In this document: one piece after another, positions 8,736 through 16,800 of the stretch
Numbering within the stretch: position 1 is the stretch's first letter
How the letters are laid out: every line of letters starts with the position of its first letter
Assembly (NCBI RefSeq): GCF_018736145.1
Contig: NZ_CP059997.1
Coordinates: 5,703,501 to 5,767,500, forward strand
Reading direction: 5' to 3'
DNA from: Amycolatopsis sp. CA-230715
Lineage (GTDB): Bacteria; Actinomycetota; Actinomycetes; Mycobacteriales; Pseudonocardiaceae
DNA length: 64,000 nucleotides
Notes under the pieces: generated by a model
Told to the model about the DNA's origin: nothing
What the model saw: only the letters and a program-made list of their open reading frames with translations
The model's database searches: none
Made by a program: the position numbers and the translations under genes

Positions 8736-9578
8736 TTACTCCTTCGTGCTCGCCACGGCGGGCGCCGGGGCGGGTTTCCTGGTGGGACGCAAGAAAAGCG
8801 GCAGCACGATCGCCACGTAGGCGACCCAGGCGACCGCCTGCAGCACCGTCGTCTGCTGCGAATAGTTGAAGATCCCCTTGAGCAGCACGCCGTACCAGCT
8901 CGTCTCCGGGATCGTGTTCGACGCGTCGAAGGCGAGCGTGGTCAGGCCGGGCAGGAACGCGGCCTCCTGCAGATCGTGCAGGCCGTAGCCGAGCACGCCC
9001 GCGGCGACGAACACCAGCAGCACGCCGGTGATCTTGAAGAACTTGCCGAGGTCGAACCGGACCGCGCCGCGGTAGAGCAGGTACGCCAGCGCGACCGCGA
9101 CGAGAATGCCTGCCGCGAACCCGATCAGCGGCTCGGTGGTGCCCTGCTGCGCGGTCTGGACGGTCGAATAGAAGAACACCGCGGTTTCGAGGCCCTCGCG
9201 GCCGACGGCGAGGAAAGACAGCAACAGCACCGCGAGCGGGCCGACGGTGATCGCCTCGTCCATCTTGCCGCGCAGTTCCGCGGCGATCGTCCTGGACGCC
9301 TTGCGCATCCAGAAGATCATCACCGTGACGAAGGCGACCGCGATGATCGACAGCCCGCCGCCGAGCAGTTCCTGGTGTTCGAAGCTGAGCTGCGCGGTGG
9401 TGTAGGTGAGGATCGCGCCGACCGCGACCGACAGCACCACCGCGGCCCCGATCCCTGGCCACACCCACCGCAACGCGTGCCTGCGTTCGGTCTTGACCAG
9501 GAAAGCGACCAGGATGCTGACCACGAGGGCCGCTTCCAGGCCTTCACGCAGGCCGATGAGCGCGCTCGACAAGAGCAC
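8736..9578 (-). CDS. efeU: EfeU, ferrous/ferric iron permease
   Basis: This 280-residue integral membrane protein has about seven transmembrane helices and the two REGLE iron-translocating motifs of the OFeT/Ftr1 family: ALIGLREGLEAALV at the N-terminus and LAVGREGLETAVFF in mid-protein. It is the first gene of efeUOB and lies 39 bases downstream of a strong iron box, so it should be repressed by IdeR/DmdR-type regulators when iron is sufficient. Confidence 0.95.
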   Translation of the reverse strand: MLLSSALIGLREGLEAALVVSILVAFLVKTERRHALRWVWPGIGAAVVLSVAVGAILTYTTAQLSFEHQELLGGGLSIIAVAFVTVMIFWMRKASRTIAAELRGKMDEAITVGPLAVLLLSFLAVGREGLETAVFFYSTVQTAQQGTTEPLIGFAAGILVAVALAYLLYRGAVRFDLGKFFKITGVLLVFVAAGVLGYGLHDLQEAAFLPGLTTLAFDASNTIPETSWYGVLLKGIFNYSQQTTVLQAVAWVAYVAIVLPLFLRPTRKPAPAPAVASTKE

Positions 9579-9617
9579 CGGACGCCTCCAAGTTCACCGG
9601 AATTCGACCTGTTGGTT

Positions 9618-9636
9618 TTAGGTAAGGCTCACCTGA
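9618..9636. promoter_or_regulatory. IdeR/DmdR iron box upstream of efeUOB
   Basis: TTAGGTAAGGCTCACCTGA matches the 19-base actinobacterial iron box TTAGGTTAGGCTAACCTAA at 16 positions. It lies 40-58 bases upstream of efeU, where it would block the promoter under high iron. Confidence 0.85.
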
Positions 9637-9689
9637 AAGTCCAATCACTCCCGGTGGCCGCCCCGGAGAATACGGGCATATCGGGCCGG

Positions 9690-9708
9690 TTAGGTTAGGG
9701 TAACCGCA
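9690..9708. promoter_or_regulatory. Second iron box in the efeU / transglycosylase intergenic region
   Basis: TTAGGTTAGGGTAACCGCA matches the iron box consensus at 16 of 19 positions. It lies 111 bases upstream of efeU and 74 bases upstream of the divergent lytic transglycosylase. It could reinforce efe repression or add iron control to the divergent gene. Confidence 0.65.
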
Positions 9709-9781
9709 GGTCAGCGGCCCTGCTGACGGGTCGATAACGAATTGTGTGCGGCGCGGCACCCGGCACCAGTAACCTGGGTCG

Positions 9782-10645
9782 GTGGCCGAACCCGCCCCAG
9801 TGGACACCGATCCGGCACCACCGGCCCTGCCCCCGGGACACCTCCCGCCGCGGCCCCCCTACGTCGGCAGGCTCATGCTCACCGGCGGGCTGATCGTGAC
9901 CGCCTTGATCCTGATCTTCACCGTCGGAATCGACCGGGGCGAGGACGCCGCGGACGACGGGCCGCCGCCCCCGCCGCCCGCGTTGCCGGTCCCCGAGCTG
10001 AAGCCGCCGAAAGGCGCCGTCGCGCCCCGCGTCGCGCTGGCCGCACCCGTCGACAGGCCCAAGGCCTCGGACGAAGCGGCGCTCGACGAGTGGTCGAAGA
10101 AGGTTGCCAAGACCACCCAGATCTCGCACCGCACGCTCGCCGCGTACGGCCGAGCCGAGATGTGGATGCGGACCGAAGCGCCCCGGTGCAAGATCTCGTG
10201 GGGCACGATCGCGGGCATCGGCCGCGTCGAATCCGCGCACGGCCACTTCGCGGGCGCGGAGGTCGGCCCCGACGGGCGCGTGACGAAGCCGATCATCGGC
10301 CCGCAGCTCAACGGCGCGCCGGGGGTCAAGGCGATCAAGGACACCGACCACGGCTCGCTCGACGGCGACACCGAATGGGACCGCGCCGTCGGGCCGCTGC
10401 AGTTCCTGCCGGTCACCTGGGGCAAGTGGGCGGTCCGCGCCAGCGGCGACGGCAAGCCGGCCGACCCGCAGAACGTCGACGACGCCTCGCTCACCGCGGC
10501 GCGCTACCTGTGCTCGACGGGCGGCGACCTCACCACCCCGGACGGCTGGTGGAACGCCGTGCTCGTCTACAACCAGTCGGTGCCCTACGCGCAGGACGTG
10601 TACAGCGGCGCCCAGGCGTACGCGGACGCGAGCCTGCGGCCGTGA
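9782..10645 (+). CDS. Membrane-anchored lytic murein transglycosylase
   Basis: This 287-residue protein starts at GTG. It has a Pro-rich cytoplasmic tail, one transmembrane helix (about residues 30-48), a Pro-rich linker, then an MltB/SLT_2-type transglycosylase domain. Catalytic-region motifs are WGTIAGIGRVESAHG with the Glu, EWDRAVGPLQFLPVTW and DDASLTAARYLCSTGGDL. It would cleave peptidoglycan glycan strands. A paralogue with the same core lies at 15618. The stop overlaps the GTG of the next regulator gene. Confidence 0.88.
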   Translation: MAEPAPVDTDPAPPALPPGHLPPRPPYVGRLMLTGGLIVTALILIFTVGIDRGEDAADDGPPPPPPALPVPELKPPKGAVAPRVALAAPVDRPKASDEAALDEWSKKVAKTTQISHRTLAAYGRAEMWMRTEAPRCKISWGTIAGIGRVESAHGHFAGAEVGPDGRVTKPIIGPQLNGAPGVKAIKDTDHGSLDGDTEWDRAVGPLQFLPVTWGKWAVRASGDGKPADPQNVDDASLTAARYLCSTGGDLTTPDGWWNAVLVYNQSVPYAQDVYSGAQAYADASLRP

Positions 10646-11214
10646 CCGACGTCGATCGGGTGCTGGACGGGGTCGGGCCGCGGCTCAAGGGGCTGCGGAA
10701 AGACCGCGGCACCACGCTGTCCGCGTTGTCCGAGCGCACCGGGATCTCGGTGAGCACGTTGTCGCGCCTCGAATCGGGGCAGCGCAAGGCGACGCTCGAA
10801 CTGCTGCTGAACCTCGCCACCGCGTACCAGGTCCCGCTCGACGACCTCGTCGGCGCGCCACCCGTCGGCGACCCGAGGATCCGTTCCGAGTCACGCAAGA
10901 TCGGCGACATGCTGGCGCTCCCGCTGAGCCGTCAGCCGGGGCAGCCGCAGGCGTTCAAGCTGATCGTCCCGACGCGCGCGCTGCCCGAGAAGCTGGCGAC
11001 GCACGAAGGGTACGAATGGCTCTACGTGCTGAGCGGGCGCCTGCGGCTCATGCTCGGCGAGGCGGACGTGCTGATGGGGCCGGGCGAGGCCGCCGAGTTC
11101 GACACCAGGACCCCGCACTGGTTCGGCAGCGCCACCGAGAATCCCGTGGAACTGCTCGTGCTGTTCGGAAAGCAGGGCGAACGCGCACACCTGCGGGCGG
11201 CCGCGCGCAAGTGA
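10642..11214 (+). CDS. XRE-family regulator with C-terminal cupin domain
   Basis: This 190-residue protein has an N-terminal helix-turn-helix (TTLSALSERTGISVSTLSRL then ESGQRKATLE, about residues 24-53) and a C-terminal cupin barrel (HEGYEWLYVLSGRLRLMLG, then PGEAAEFDTRTPHWFG) that usually binds a small ligand. Such proteins regulate amino-acid, polyamine or cofactor genes. The GTG start overlaps the preceding stop (GTGA), so it is co-translated with the transglycosylase. The target is unknown. Confidence 0.88.
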   Translation: MTDVDRVLDGVGPRLKGLRKDRGTTLSALSERTGISVSTLSRLESGQRKATLELLLNLATAYQVPLDDLVGAPPVGDPRIRSESRKIGDMLALPLSRQPGQPQAFKLIVPTRALPEKLATHEGYEWLYVLSGRLRLMLGEADVLMGPGEAAEFDTRTPHWFGSATENPVELLVLFGKQGERAHLRAAARK

Positions 11215-11247
11215 TTCGCCGCGGCCCGGCGCGGGTACGCCGAGGGC

Positions 11248-11418
11248 ATGGGTGACCTCGAGAAGCGCGCCGAGACCCGCGCCCACCTGCTGCCGGAAGA
11301 GGAACACGCCGACAGCGACGCGCCACGCGACCAGGCGCGCGAAGTGTTGAAGGAATCCGAGGAGCGCATCGAACGGCCGGAGCCGGAGCAACAGCGGACC
11401 CCGGAAGAATCGGCCTGA
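11248..11418 (+). CDS. Small acidic hydrophilic protein
   Basis: A 56-residue reading frame begins MGDLEKRAETRAHLLPEEE and ends PEESA. It is almost entirely charged (Glu, Arg, Asp, Gln), probably helical or disordered, with strong third-position GC. A CGAGGG sequence just upstream can serve as ribosome binding site. It lies 33 bases after the cupin regulator and may be in its operon. Family unknown. Confidence 0.55.
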   Translation: MGDLEKRAETRAHLLPEEEHADSDAPRDQAREVLKESEERIERPEPEQQRTPEESA

Positions 11419-11489
11419 CCGCGCGCTTCTCCCCTGTCCCCGAAGGCCACAGTGGTGTCGGGTGCGCGGCACGATGATCGGCGGCGGAG

Positions 11490-11542
11490 GTCCCCGAAGG
11501 CCACCTTCGGGGACCCTAGCGCCACTTTCTCGGCCCTCGCTC
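11490..11542. repeat. CCCCGAAGG palindrome with conserved 25-mer, inverted orientation (copy C)
   Basis: GTCCCCGAAGG-CCA-CCTTCGGGGAC forms a perfect 11-base stem at 11490-11514. The tract 11518-11542 is the exact reverse complement of the 25-mer at 5142-5166, showing that the extended unit is repeated in both orientations. Confidence 0.85.
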
Positions 11543-11637
11543 ACGCGCGGATGAGGCTGTGCCTGCCCCGACGGCCCGCCGCGGGGTGGAGCGGGCGGCG
11601 GGAATGCGGTGCGAGGGTCGAATTCGTGGCGTCTACC

Positions 11638-11660
11638 GCCCCGAAGGCCACCTTCGGGGC
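11638..11660. repeat. CCCCGAAGG palindrome (copy D)
   Basis: Short form, GCCCCGAAGG-CCA-CCTTCGGGGC, a perfect 10-base stem with a 3-base loop, between the small acidic gene and the convergent TPR gene. It may help terminate one of them. Confidence 0.8.
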
Positions 11661-11827
11661 GGTCGCACAGGGCGGCAGCCCGCCACGAGGGCCGAGATCC
11701 TGACACAGACCGCCCAAGTGGAGCCTCCGGCGAGTTACACGACCCGCCCCCTCTATAGGAGCATCTTTCGGGGCACCCGCGAGCCCGCCGCTGCCGCGCC
11801 GGACGGAAGGCCGTGCGTGGGGAAGGA

Positions 11828-12226
11828 TCAGTCCTGCAGGGCGATGCGGGCGGTGACCTCGCCCAGCGCGTCCTGGTACGCGGGTGCCGGGTTCATCGCC
11901 GAGGCCATCTTGAGCTGGGCGAGCGCTTCGACGAACCGGCCCAGCCGCTGCAGCGTCCTGCCCAGCACGAAGCGGGCGTAGTGGTCGGAAGGGTCGAGTT
12001 CGATCACCCTGGTCAGCGCGCGCTCCGCGCGGTGCAGCTGCGCCGACTTGAAGTACGCGCGCCCGGCGAGCAACTGCACGCTCGGCTTGTCGGGTTCCGC
12101 GTCGAGTACCGGTTTCAGGGCCTTCAACGCGTCGAGCGGGCGCGCCTTGAGTAGCGCCTCAGCTTGACGGAACGCCTGGAACCGGGCCTCGCTGGCATGA
12201 TTGCCTGTCGGATCCTCGTCAGCCAT
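11828..12226 (-). CDS. Tetratricopeptide repeat protein
   Basis: This 132-residue soluble protein consists of about three TPR-like helix pairs: EARFQAFRQAEALLKARPLD, PSVQLLAGRAYFKSAQLHRA and HYARFVLGRTLQRLGRFVEA. Such repeats mediate protein contacts; no enzymatic domain is present. It is monocistronic and divergent from the VOC protein gene. Partner unknown. Confidence 0.82.
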   Translation of the reverse strand: MADEDPTGNHASEARFQAFRQAEALLKARPLDALKALKPVLDAEPDKPSVQLLAGRAYFKSAQLHRAERALTRVIELDPSDHYARFVLGRTLQRLGRFVEALAQLKMASAMNPAPAYQDALGEVTARIALQD

Positions 12227-12332
12227 GGTCCTTTCGACGGTACTCCGCGAGACCGACTTTCTCGACCTTCACGACCCCTTATCCCGGGGTGCGGTACCGG
12301 CGCCGGAACCCGGCGTGATGCACTTGCTCGCC

Positions 12333-12374
12333 ATGAGCACCGACGACGTGTTTGCCCCAGCGGAGGAGCCGTGA
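12333..12374 (+). other. Leader mini-ORF overlapping the VOC gene start (copy 1)
   Basis: A 13-codon frame, MSTDDVFAPAEEP, ends in a TGA that overlaps the GTG start of the next gene (GTGA). Its own codons GCGGAGGAG supply the ribosome binding site of that gene. Nearly the same frame occurs twice at 38593-38672 in front of a RiPP gene. It may be a translational-coupling leader or a mobile ribosome-binding cassette. Confidence 0.55.
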
Positions 12375-12823
12375 GTACTGAGCAAGTGGAACCGAGGTAC
12401 GTCGGTCTCGCGCCGTACCTCTACTACGCCGACGCGACCGAGGCGCTGGAGTGGCTGGTCCGCGTGTTCGGCTTCACCGAGAAGGTCCGGTACGTGGACT
12501 CGGCGGGTGTCGTGTTCCAGGCGACCGTACTGGCGGGCGACGCCGAGATCCAGCTCGCCGGGGTCGGGTCCGAGTACTGGGAAGCGAAGGGCGTCGACGG
12601 GCCGGTCGGCCAGCTGAACATCGTCTACGTCGACGATGTGGACGCCCAGTACGAGAAGATCAGCGCGCTGCTCGAGGACGTTTCGCAGCCGCAGGACCAA
12701 CCGTACGGCGCGAGGCTGTTCACGGTGCCCGACATCGGCGGCAACAGCTGGACGTTCTGGCAGCAGATGTCCGACCAGGTGGACCTGCCCTCGGGCTGGC
12801 AGGAGGTCCGCCCCGAATCGTGA
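12371..12823 (+). CDS. VOC-superfamily (glyoxalase/bleomycin-resistance-like) protein
   Basis: This 150-residue protein has two beta-alpha-beta-beta-beta units: VGLAPYLYYADATEALEWLV, and further on LNIVYVDDVDAQYEKISALL with GARLFTVPDIGGNSWTFWQQ. These are typical of the PhnB/YdeM-like VOC group. The substrate is not predictable. The GTG start at 12371 was chosen because it overlaps the mini-ORF stop and follows GGAGGA with good spacing. Confidence 0.85.
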   Translation: MSTEQVEPRYVGLAPYLYYADATEALEWLVRVFGFTEKVRYVDSAGVVFQATVLAGDAEIQLAGVGSEYWEAKGVDGPVGQLNIVYVDDVDAQYEKISALLEDVSQPQDQPYGARLFTVPDIGGNSWTFWQQMSDQVDLPSGWQEVRPES

Positions 12824-12923
12824 CGGAGGATCACCCACCTCCGCGCGCGTGCCTCCAACGGGTGATACAGCGCTGCGGCTACGCTGGGCGGCGTCTTCGC
12901 AGGACAACCAACGAGGAGCAGGC

Positions 12924-14210
12924 GTGGCGGTCATCGAGCAGGTAGGCGCGCGCGAGATTCTGGACTCGCGCGGCAACCCGACCGTGGAAGTGGAGGTGGC
13001 CCTCGACGACGGGACGCTGGCGCGGGCCGCGGTCCCGTCGGGGGCGTCGACCGGTGAGCACGAGGCCGTCGAACTGCGCGACGGCGACCCGGCGCGCTAC
13101 GGCGGCAAGGGCGTGGAGCGCGCGGTCGCCGCGGTGCTCGACGAGATCGGCCCCGAGCTGACCGGGATCGAGGCCGTCGACCAGCGGATCATCGACCAGA
13201 AGCTGGTCGACCTCGACGGCACGCCCGACAAGTCCCGCCTCGGCGCCAACGCGCTGCTCGGGGTTTCGCTCGCGGTCGCCAAGGCCGCCGCGGACTCCGC
13301 CGAGCTGGAGCTGTTCCGCTACCTCGGCGGCCCGAACGCGCACGTCCTGCCGGTGCCGATGATGAACATCCTCAACGGCGGCTCGCACGCGGACAGCAAC
13401 GTCGACATCCAGGAGTTCATGATCGCGCCGATCGGCGCCGACTCCTTCCGCGACGCACTCCGCTGGGGCGCGGAGGTCTACCACTCGCTGAAGTCCGTGC
13501 TCAAGGGCCGCGGCCTGGCGACCGGCCTCGGCGACGAAGGCGGTTTCGCGCCGAACCTCGGCAACAACCGCGAGGCGCTCGACCTGATCCTGAGCGCGAT
13601 CGAGAAGGCGGGCTACGTGCCCGGCCGCGATGTCGCGCTCGCGCTCGACGTCGCCGCCAGCGAGTTCTTCGCCGACGGCGCGTACACCTTCGAAGGCTCG
13701 AAGAAGAGCGCCGAGCAGCTCACCGCGTACTACACCGAGCTGGTGAACGACTACCCGCTCGTCTCGATCGAAGACCCGCTCGCCGAGGACGACTGGGACG
13801 GCTGGGTGCGGATGACCGCCGAGCTGGGCGAGCGCGTGCAGATCGTCGGCGACGACCTGTTCGTGACCAACCCGGACCGGCTCGAAGAGGGCATCAACCG
13901 GCGCGCGGCGAACGCGCTGCTGGTGAAGCTCAACCAGATCGGCACCCTCTCCGAGACGCTCGACGCGATCTCGCTCGCCACCTCCTACGGCTACAAGAGC
14001 ATGATGAGCCACCGCTCCGGCGAGACCGAGGACACCACGATCGCCGATCTCGCGGTCGCCACCGGCGTCGGCCAGATCAAGCCGGGCGCGCCCGCGCGCA
14101 GCGAGCGCGTGGCCAAGTACAACCAGCTGCTGCGGATCGAGGAGACCCTCGCCGACGCCGCGCGCTACGCCGGTGACCTCGCGTTCCCGAGGTTCGCCCC
14201 CGAGGCCTGA
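12924..14210 (+). CDS. eno: Enolase
   Basis: This 428-residue protein converts 2-phosphoglycerate to phosphoenolpyruvate in glycolysis. It shows the start AREILDSRGNPTVEVEV, the substrate loop SGASTGEHEA, the metal ligands in ALDVAASEFF, SIEDPLAEDDWDGW and VGDDLFVTNP, and the signature LVKLNQIGTLSETLDA with catalytic Lys and SHRSGETED. The GTG start follows a GAGGA site. It heads the conserved block eno-ftsB-DUF501-transglycosylase-Ppx. Confidence 0.98.
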   Translation: MAVIEQVGAREILDSRGNPTVEVEVALDDGTLARAAVPSGASTGEHEAVELRDGDPARYGGKGVERAVAAVLDEIGPELTGIEAVDQRIIDQKLVDLDGTPDKSRLGANALLGVSLAVAKAAADSAELELFRYLGGPNAHVLPVPMMNILNGGSHADSNVDIQEFMIAPIGADSFRDALRWGAEVYHSLKSVLKGRGLATGLGDEGGFAPNLGNNREALDLILSAIEKAGYVPGRDVALALDVAASEFFADGAYTFEGSKKSAEQLTAYYTELVNDYPLVSIEDPLAEDDWDGWVRMTAELGERVQIVGDDLFVTNPDRLEEGINRRAANALLVKLNQIGTLSETLDAISLATSYGYKSMMSHRSGETEDTTIADLAVATGVGQIKPGAPARSERVAKYNQLLRIEETLADAARYAGDLAFPRFAPEA

Positions 14211-14239
14211 GCCGGCCACTGGGGTGAGGCGGTGACGCG

Positions 14240-14758
14240 ATGACACAGCGAAGCAGGGACAGGGGCCGCCGCGGCGCCCGAGCCGAGAGCTCGGCCGCGC
14301 GGCGGCCCGTCCGGGCGCGGCGCGGGACGACCGGCAAGACCACGCTGCGCCGCGGGCTGAGCGCGAAACGCGCGTCCGGCGCCGCCAAGGTGCTCGGGAT
14401 GTCCAACACGCGGCGTGCCGCCGTCGTCGCCATCGTCGTGTGCGCGCTGGCGTTCACCATCGCGGTGCCGCTGCGGACGTACCTGACGCAGAAGTCCGAG
14501 GTGACCGTCCAGGAGCAGAAGCGGGCGGAACTGCGGCAGGAGGTCGCGAACCTCGAAGCGCGGCAGAACCAGCTCCGCGACCCCGCGCAGATCGAGGCCG
14601 AGGCCCGCAAGCGCTTGCGCTACGTGATGCCGGGGGAGACGCCGTACATGGTCCAGCTGCCGGAAGACAAGGCGCAGCCGCCCGCGCCGCAGCAGGGACA
14701 GCAGCCCGCCCCGCAAGGCGCCTGGTACGAACGCCTCTGGCACAGCATCACCGGTTAA
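14240..14758 (+). CDS. ftsB: FtsB/DivIC septum formation initiator
   Basis: This 172-residue protein has a long basic Arg-rich cytoplasmic tail, one transmembrane helix (about residues 59-76), a coiled coil (QEQKRAELRQEVANLEARQN) and a Pro/Gln-rich extracellular tail. The motif QIEAEARKRLRYVMPGET is typical of actinobacterial DivIC/FtsB, which joins FtsL and FtsQ in the divisome. The position after eno is the standard one. An 18-base tandem duplication spans its stop codon. Confidence 0.9.
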   Translation: MTQRSRDRGRRGARAESSAARRPVRARRGTTGKTTLRRGLSAKRASGAAKVLGMSNTRRAAVVAIVVCALAFTIAVPLRTYLTQKSEVTVQEQKRAELRQEVANLEARQNQLRDPAQIEAEARKRLRYVMPGETPYMVQLPEDKAQPPAPQQGQQPAPQGAWYERLWHSITG

Positions 14759-14776
14759 CACAGCATCACCGGTTAA
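14741..14776. repeat. 18-base tandem duplication across the ftsB stop codon
   Basis: CACAGCATCACCGGTTAA occurs twice head to tail without mismatch (14741-14758 and 14759-14776). The first copy supplies the last codons and stop of ftsB; the second repeats them in the spacer. Confidence 0.9.
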
Positions 14777-14793
14777 CCTCCCCGCTTGCCGAC

Positions 14794-14846
14794 GCCCCGA
14801 AGGTGGCCTTCAGGGCATCCAGCGCCCCGAAGGCCACCTTCGGGGC
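14794..14846. repeat. CCCCGAAGG intergenic palindrome, long form (copy E)
   Basis: Perfect 18-base inverted repeat (14794-14811 and 14829-14846) around the same 17-base loop as the copy at 5064. The arms read GAAGGTGGCCTTC here and GAAGGTGACGTTC there, and each change is matched in the opposite arm. Confidence 0.85.
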
Positions 14847-14888
14847 ATCGCGAACAGGGCGCGCGGCGGCCGTTTAGGCTGTCGGACC

Positions 14889-15389
14889 GTGAACAGCACC
14901 GGGCAGTACGAGGACGTGACCGAGGCCGACCGCGCGGTGATCGCGGAGCAGCTCGGCCGCCAGCCCCGCGCGCTGCGGGCGATCGCCGCGCGCTGCCCCA
15001 GCGGGCACCCCGCGGTGGTCCAGACCAGCCCCCGGCTGGAGGACGGCACGCCGTTCCCCACCCTCTACTACCTGACCTGCCCGCATCTCGCGTCCATGAT
15101 CGGCGGGCTCGAAGCGTCCGGCCTGATGCGCGAAATGACCGAACGCCTCGCCGTCGACGAGGAATTGGCGGCGGCCTACCGGCGCGCGCACGAGTCGTAT
15201 CTCGCGGAACGCGACGCGATCGATTCGCTGGGTCACGAGGTGACCGCGGGCGGAATGCCGGGGCGCGTGAAATGCCTCCACGCGGTCGTCGCGCATTCGC
15301 TCGCGCGCGGTCCCGGCGTGAACCCGTTCGGTGACGAAACCCTTGTCCGGCTTCGGGAACTGGGCTGGCCGTCGGGCGGCTGCGCGTAG
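14889..15389 (+). CDS. DUF501 family protein
   Basis: This 166-residue protein matches the conserved DUF501 layout: DRAVIAEQLGRQPRALRAIA, CPSGHPAVVQTSPRL, FPTLYYLTCPHL and GRVKCLHAVVAHSLARG, including the Cys residues. It is a near-constant neighbour of eno and ftsB in actinobacteria; its function is unknown. The start is GTG 14889. The preceding spacer holds a palindromic repeat. Confidence 0.92.
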   Translation: MNSTGQYEDVTEADRAVIAEQLGRQPRALRAIAARCPSGHPAVVQTSPRLEDGTPFPTLYYLTCPHLASMIGGLEASGLMREMTERLAVDEELAAAYRRAHESYLAERDAIDSLGHEVTAGGMPGRVKCLHAVVAHSLARGPGVNPFGDETLVRLRELGWPSGGCA

Positions 15390-15617
15390 CGCGCGAGGGT
15401 GGAGATCGGCCGTCCGGAGTAACGATCAAGGCCTCCGCGCGGATAGTGCGGCCAGACGGGTGAAATCCGAACAGGGCTGCCAGCGGATCCGGCAGGTGGG
15501 GGATGAAACCGATCCGGTCCTGCGGCAGTCTCAATACCTGGCTTTCACATCGGGTGGATGACCATAAGGCGGGAACTGTGCCACCGCTGGGCTGGCCGGT
15601 ACGGGAGGGCTTGCGTT

Positions 15618-16772
15618 GTGCGCATGCGGGTTTTGACGGGCAGGGTCGGGGGCGCGGCGCGAAGAGTCGGCGCACGGCATCGCACGATCGTCGCCGTGGT
15701 GGGCGGCGCGCTGGCCGTGCTGCCCGCCGTGGCCGCCACCAACAGCACCGCCAGTTTCGTGAACATCTCGAGCACCGAACACAGCCGTGACGCCGCGCTC
15801 GAAGGCGGCTACGACCCGAAGGCCATCACCTTCGTCGGGGTGGACGGCAGCCTCCCGCAGGCGCCGAAACCGATCCCGCTGCCCGCTTACGAACTCCCCA
15901 GCGGCCCGCTCGGCATCCCCGGCACCGCGCTCAAGGCGTACCACAACGCCGCGGACATGATGGCCAAGCTGCAACCGGGCTGCCACATCGACTGGGCGCT
16001 GATCGCCAGCATCGGCCGCATCGAGTCCAACCACGCGCGCGGCGGCTACGTCGACGCGAAGGGCAACACCCTCGAACCGATCCTCGGCCCCGTCCTCAAC
16101 GGACTCGGCGCGGTCGCCGCGATCCCGGACACCGACGGCGGCCGGTACGACGGCGACGTGGTGTGGGACCGCGCCGTCGGCCCGATGCAGTTCATCCCCG
16201 CCACCTGGTACGCCTACGCCTCCGACGGCAACGGCGACGGCGAGACCAACCCGAACAACATCTTCGACGCCGCGCTCGGCACCGCGCGCTACCTGTGCTC
16301 CGGCGGCCTCGACCTGGCGAACCCGGACAACCTGCGCACCGCGATCTACCGCTACAACAACTCCGACGCCTACGTGAACTCGGTGATCATGTGGGCCGAG
16401 GGCTACCGCAAGGGTGTCGCGCCGCTGCCGGACAGCAAGGTCCCGGTCGGCGCGCCGGACGCGGCCACCCAGCCGCCGCCCCCGGCCGTGCCGCCGCCAC
16501 CGGCGCCGGTCACCCCGCCGCCGCCCCCGGTCACGACGACGCCCGGCGGCTCGGGCAACCTCCCGCCGAGCCACAACACCAGCACCGGGACCAAACCGAC
16601 GAAGCCGACGACACCCACCACGACGACGCCGACGTGCACCACGAGCCCGCCGCCGACGTCCACGACAGCACCGCCTCCGACGACGGGCCTGCCGCCGTGC
16701 AACCCGACCACCACTCCGTCGACGGGGAGCACTTCGAGCAGTAAGGCGGGCTCGGGAACTTCCACGAGCTGA
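15618..16772 (+). CDS. Secreted lytic murein transglycosylase with Pro/Thr-rich tail
   Basis: The 384-residue product has an export signal or anchor (about residues 17-40) and an MltB/SLT_2-like domain with IDWALIASIGRIESNHA, VVWDRAVGPMQFIPATWYAY and FDAALGTARYLCSGGLDL. The last 115 residues are Pro/Thr/Ser-rich (PPPPAVPPPPAPVTPPPPP, then TTT runs), probably a wall-spanning linker. GTG 15618 was chosen for its spacing to GGAGGG; ATG 15624 and 15558 are alternatives. It is a paralogue of the enzyme at 9782. The 228-base leader shows no riboswitch that I can recognise. Confidence 0.87.
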   Translation: MRMRVLTGRVGGAARRVGARHRTIVAVVGGALAVLPAVAATNSTASFVNISSTEHSRDAALEGGYDPKAITFVGVDGSLPQAPKPIPLPAYELPSGPLGIPGTALKAYHNAADMMAKLQPGCHIDWALIASIGRIESNHARGGYVDAKGNTLEPILGPVLNGLGAVAAIPDTDGGRYDGDVVWDRAVGPMQFIPATWYAYASDGNGDGETNPNNIFDAALGTARYLCSGGLDLANPDNLRTAIYRYNNSDAYVNSVIMWAEGYRKGVAPLPDSKVPVGAPDAATQPPPPAVPPPPAPVTPPPPPVTTTPGGSGNLPPSHNTSTGTKPTKPTTPTTTTPTCTTSPPPTSTTAPPPTTGLPPCNPTTTPSTGSTSSSKAGSGTSTS

Positions 16773-16800
16773 CCGCGATGGCGGTGACTAGGGTGTCCCC

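Larger units (their letters stand above)
11419..11827. other. Gene-free interval carrying palindromic repeats
   Basis: About 400 bases without a convincing gene. It contains two copies of the CCCCGAAGG palindrome (11490-11542 and 11638-11660) and a degenerate CCCCGAAGGCCACAG half-copy near 11438. A possible promoter was not recognised. Confidence 0.6.

Noticed and set aside
15390..15617. c-di-AMP (ydaO) riboswitch upstream of the transglycosylase
   Set aside because: Such riboswitches often precede actinobacterial wall hydrolases, but the sequence lacks the conserved core I would expect and I could not fold a convincing match.
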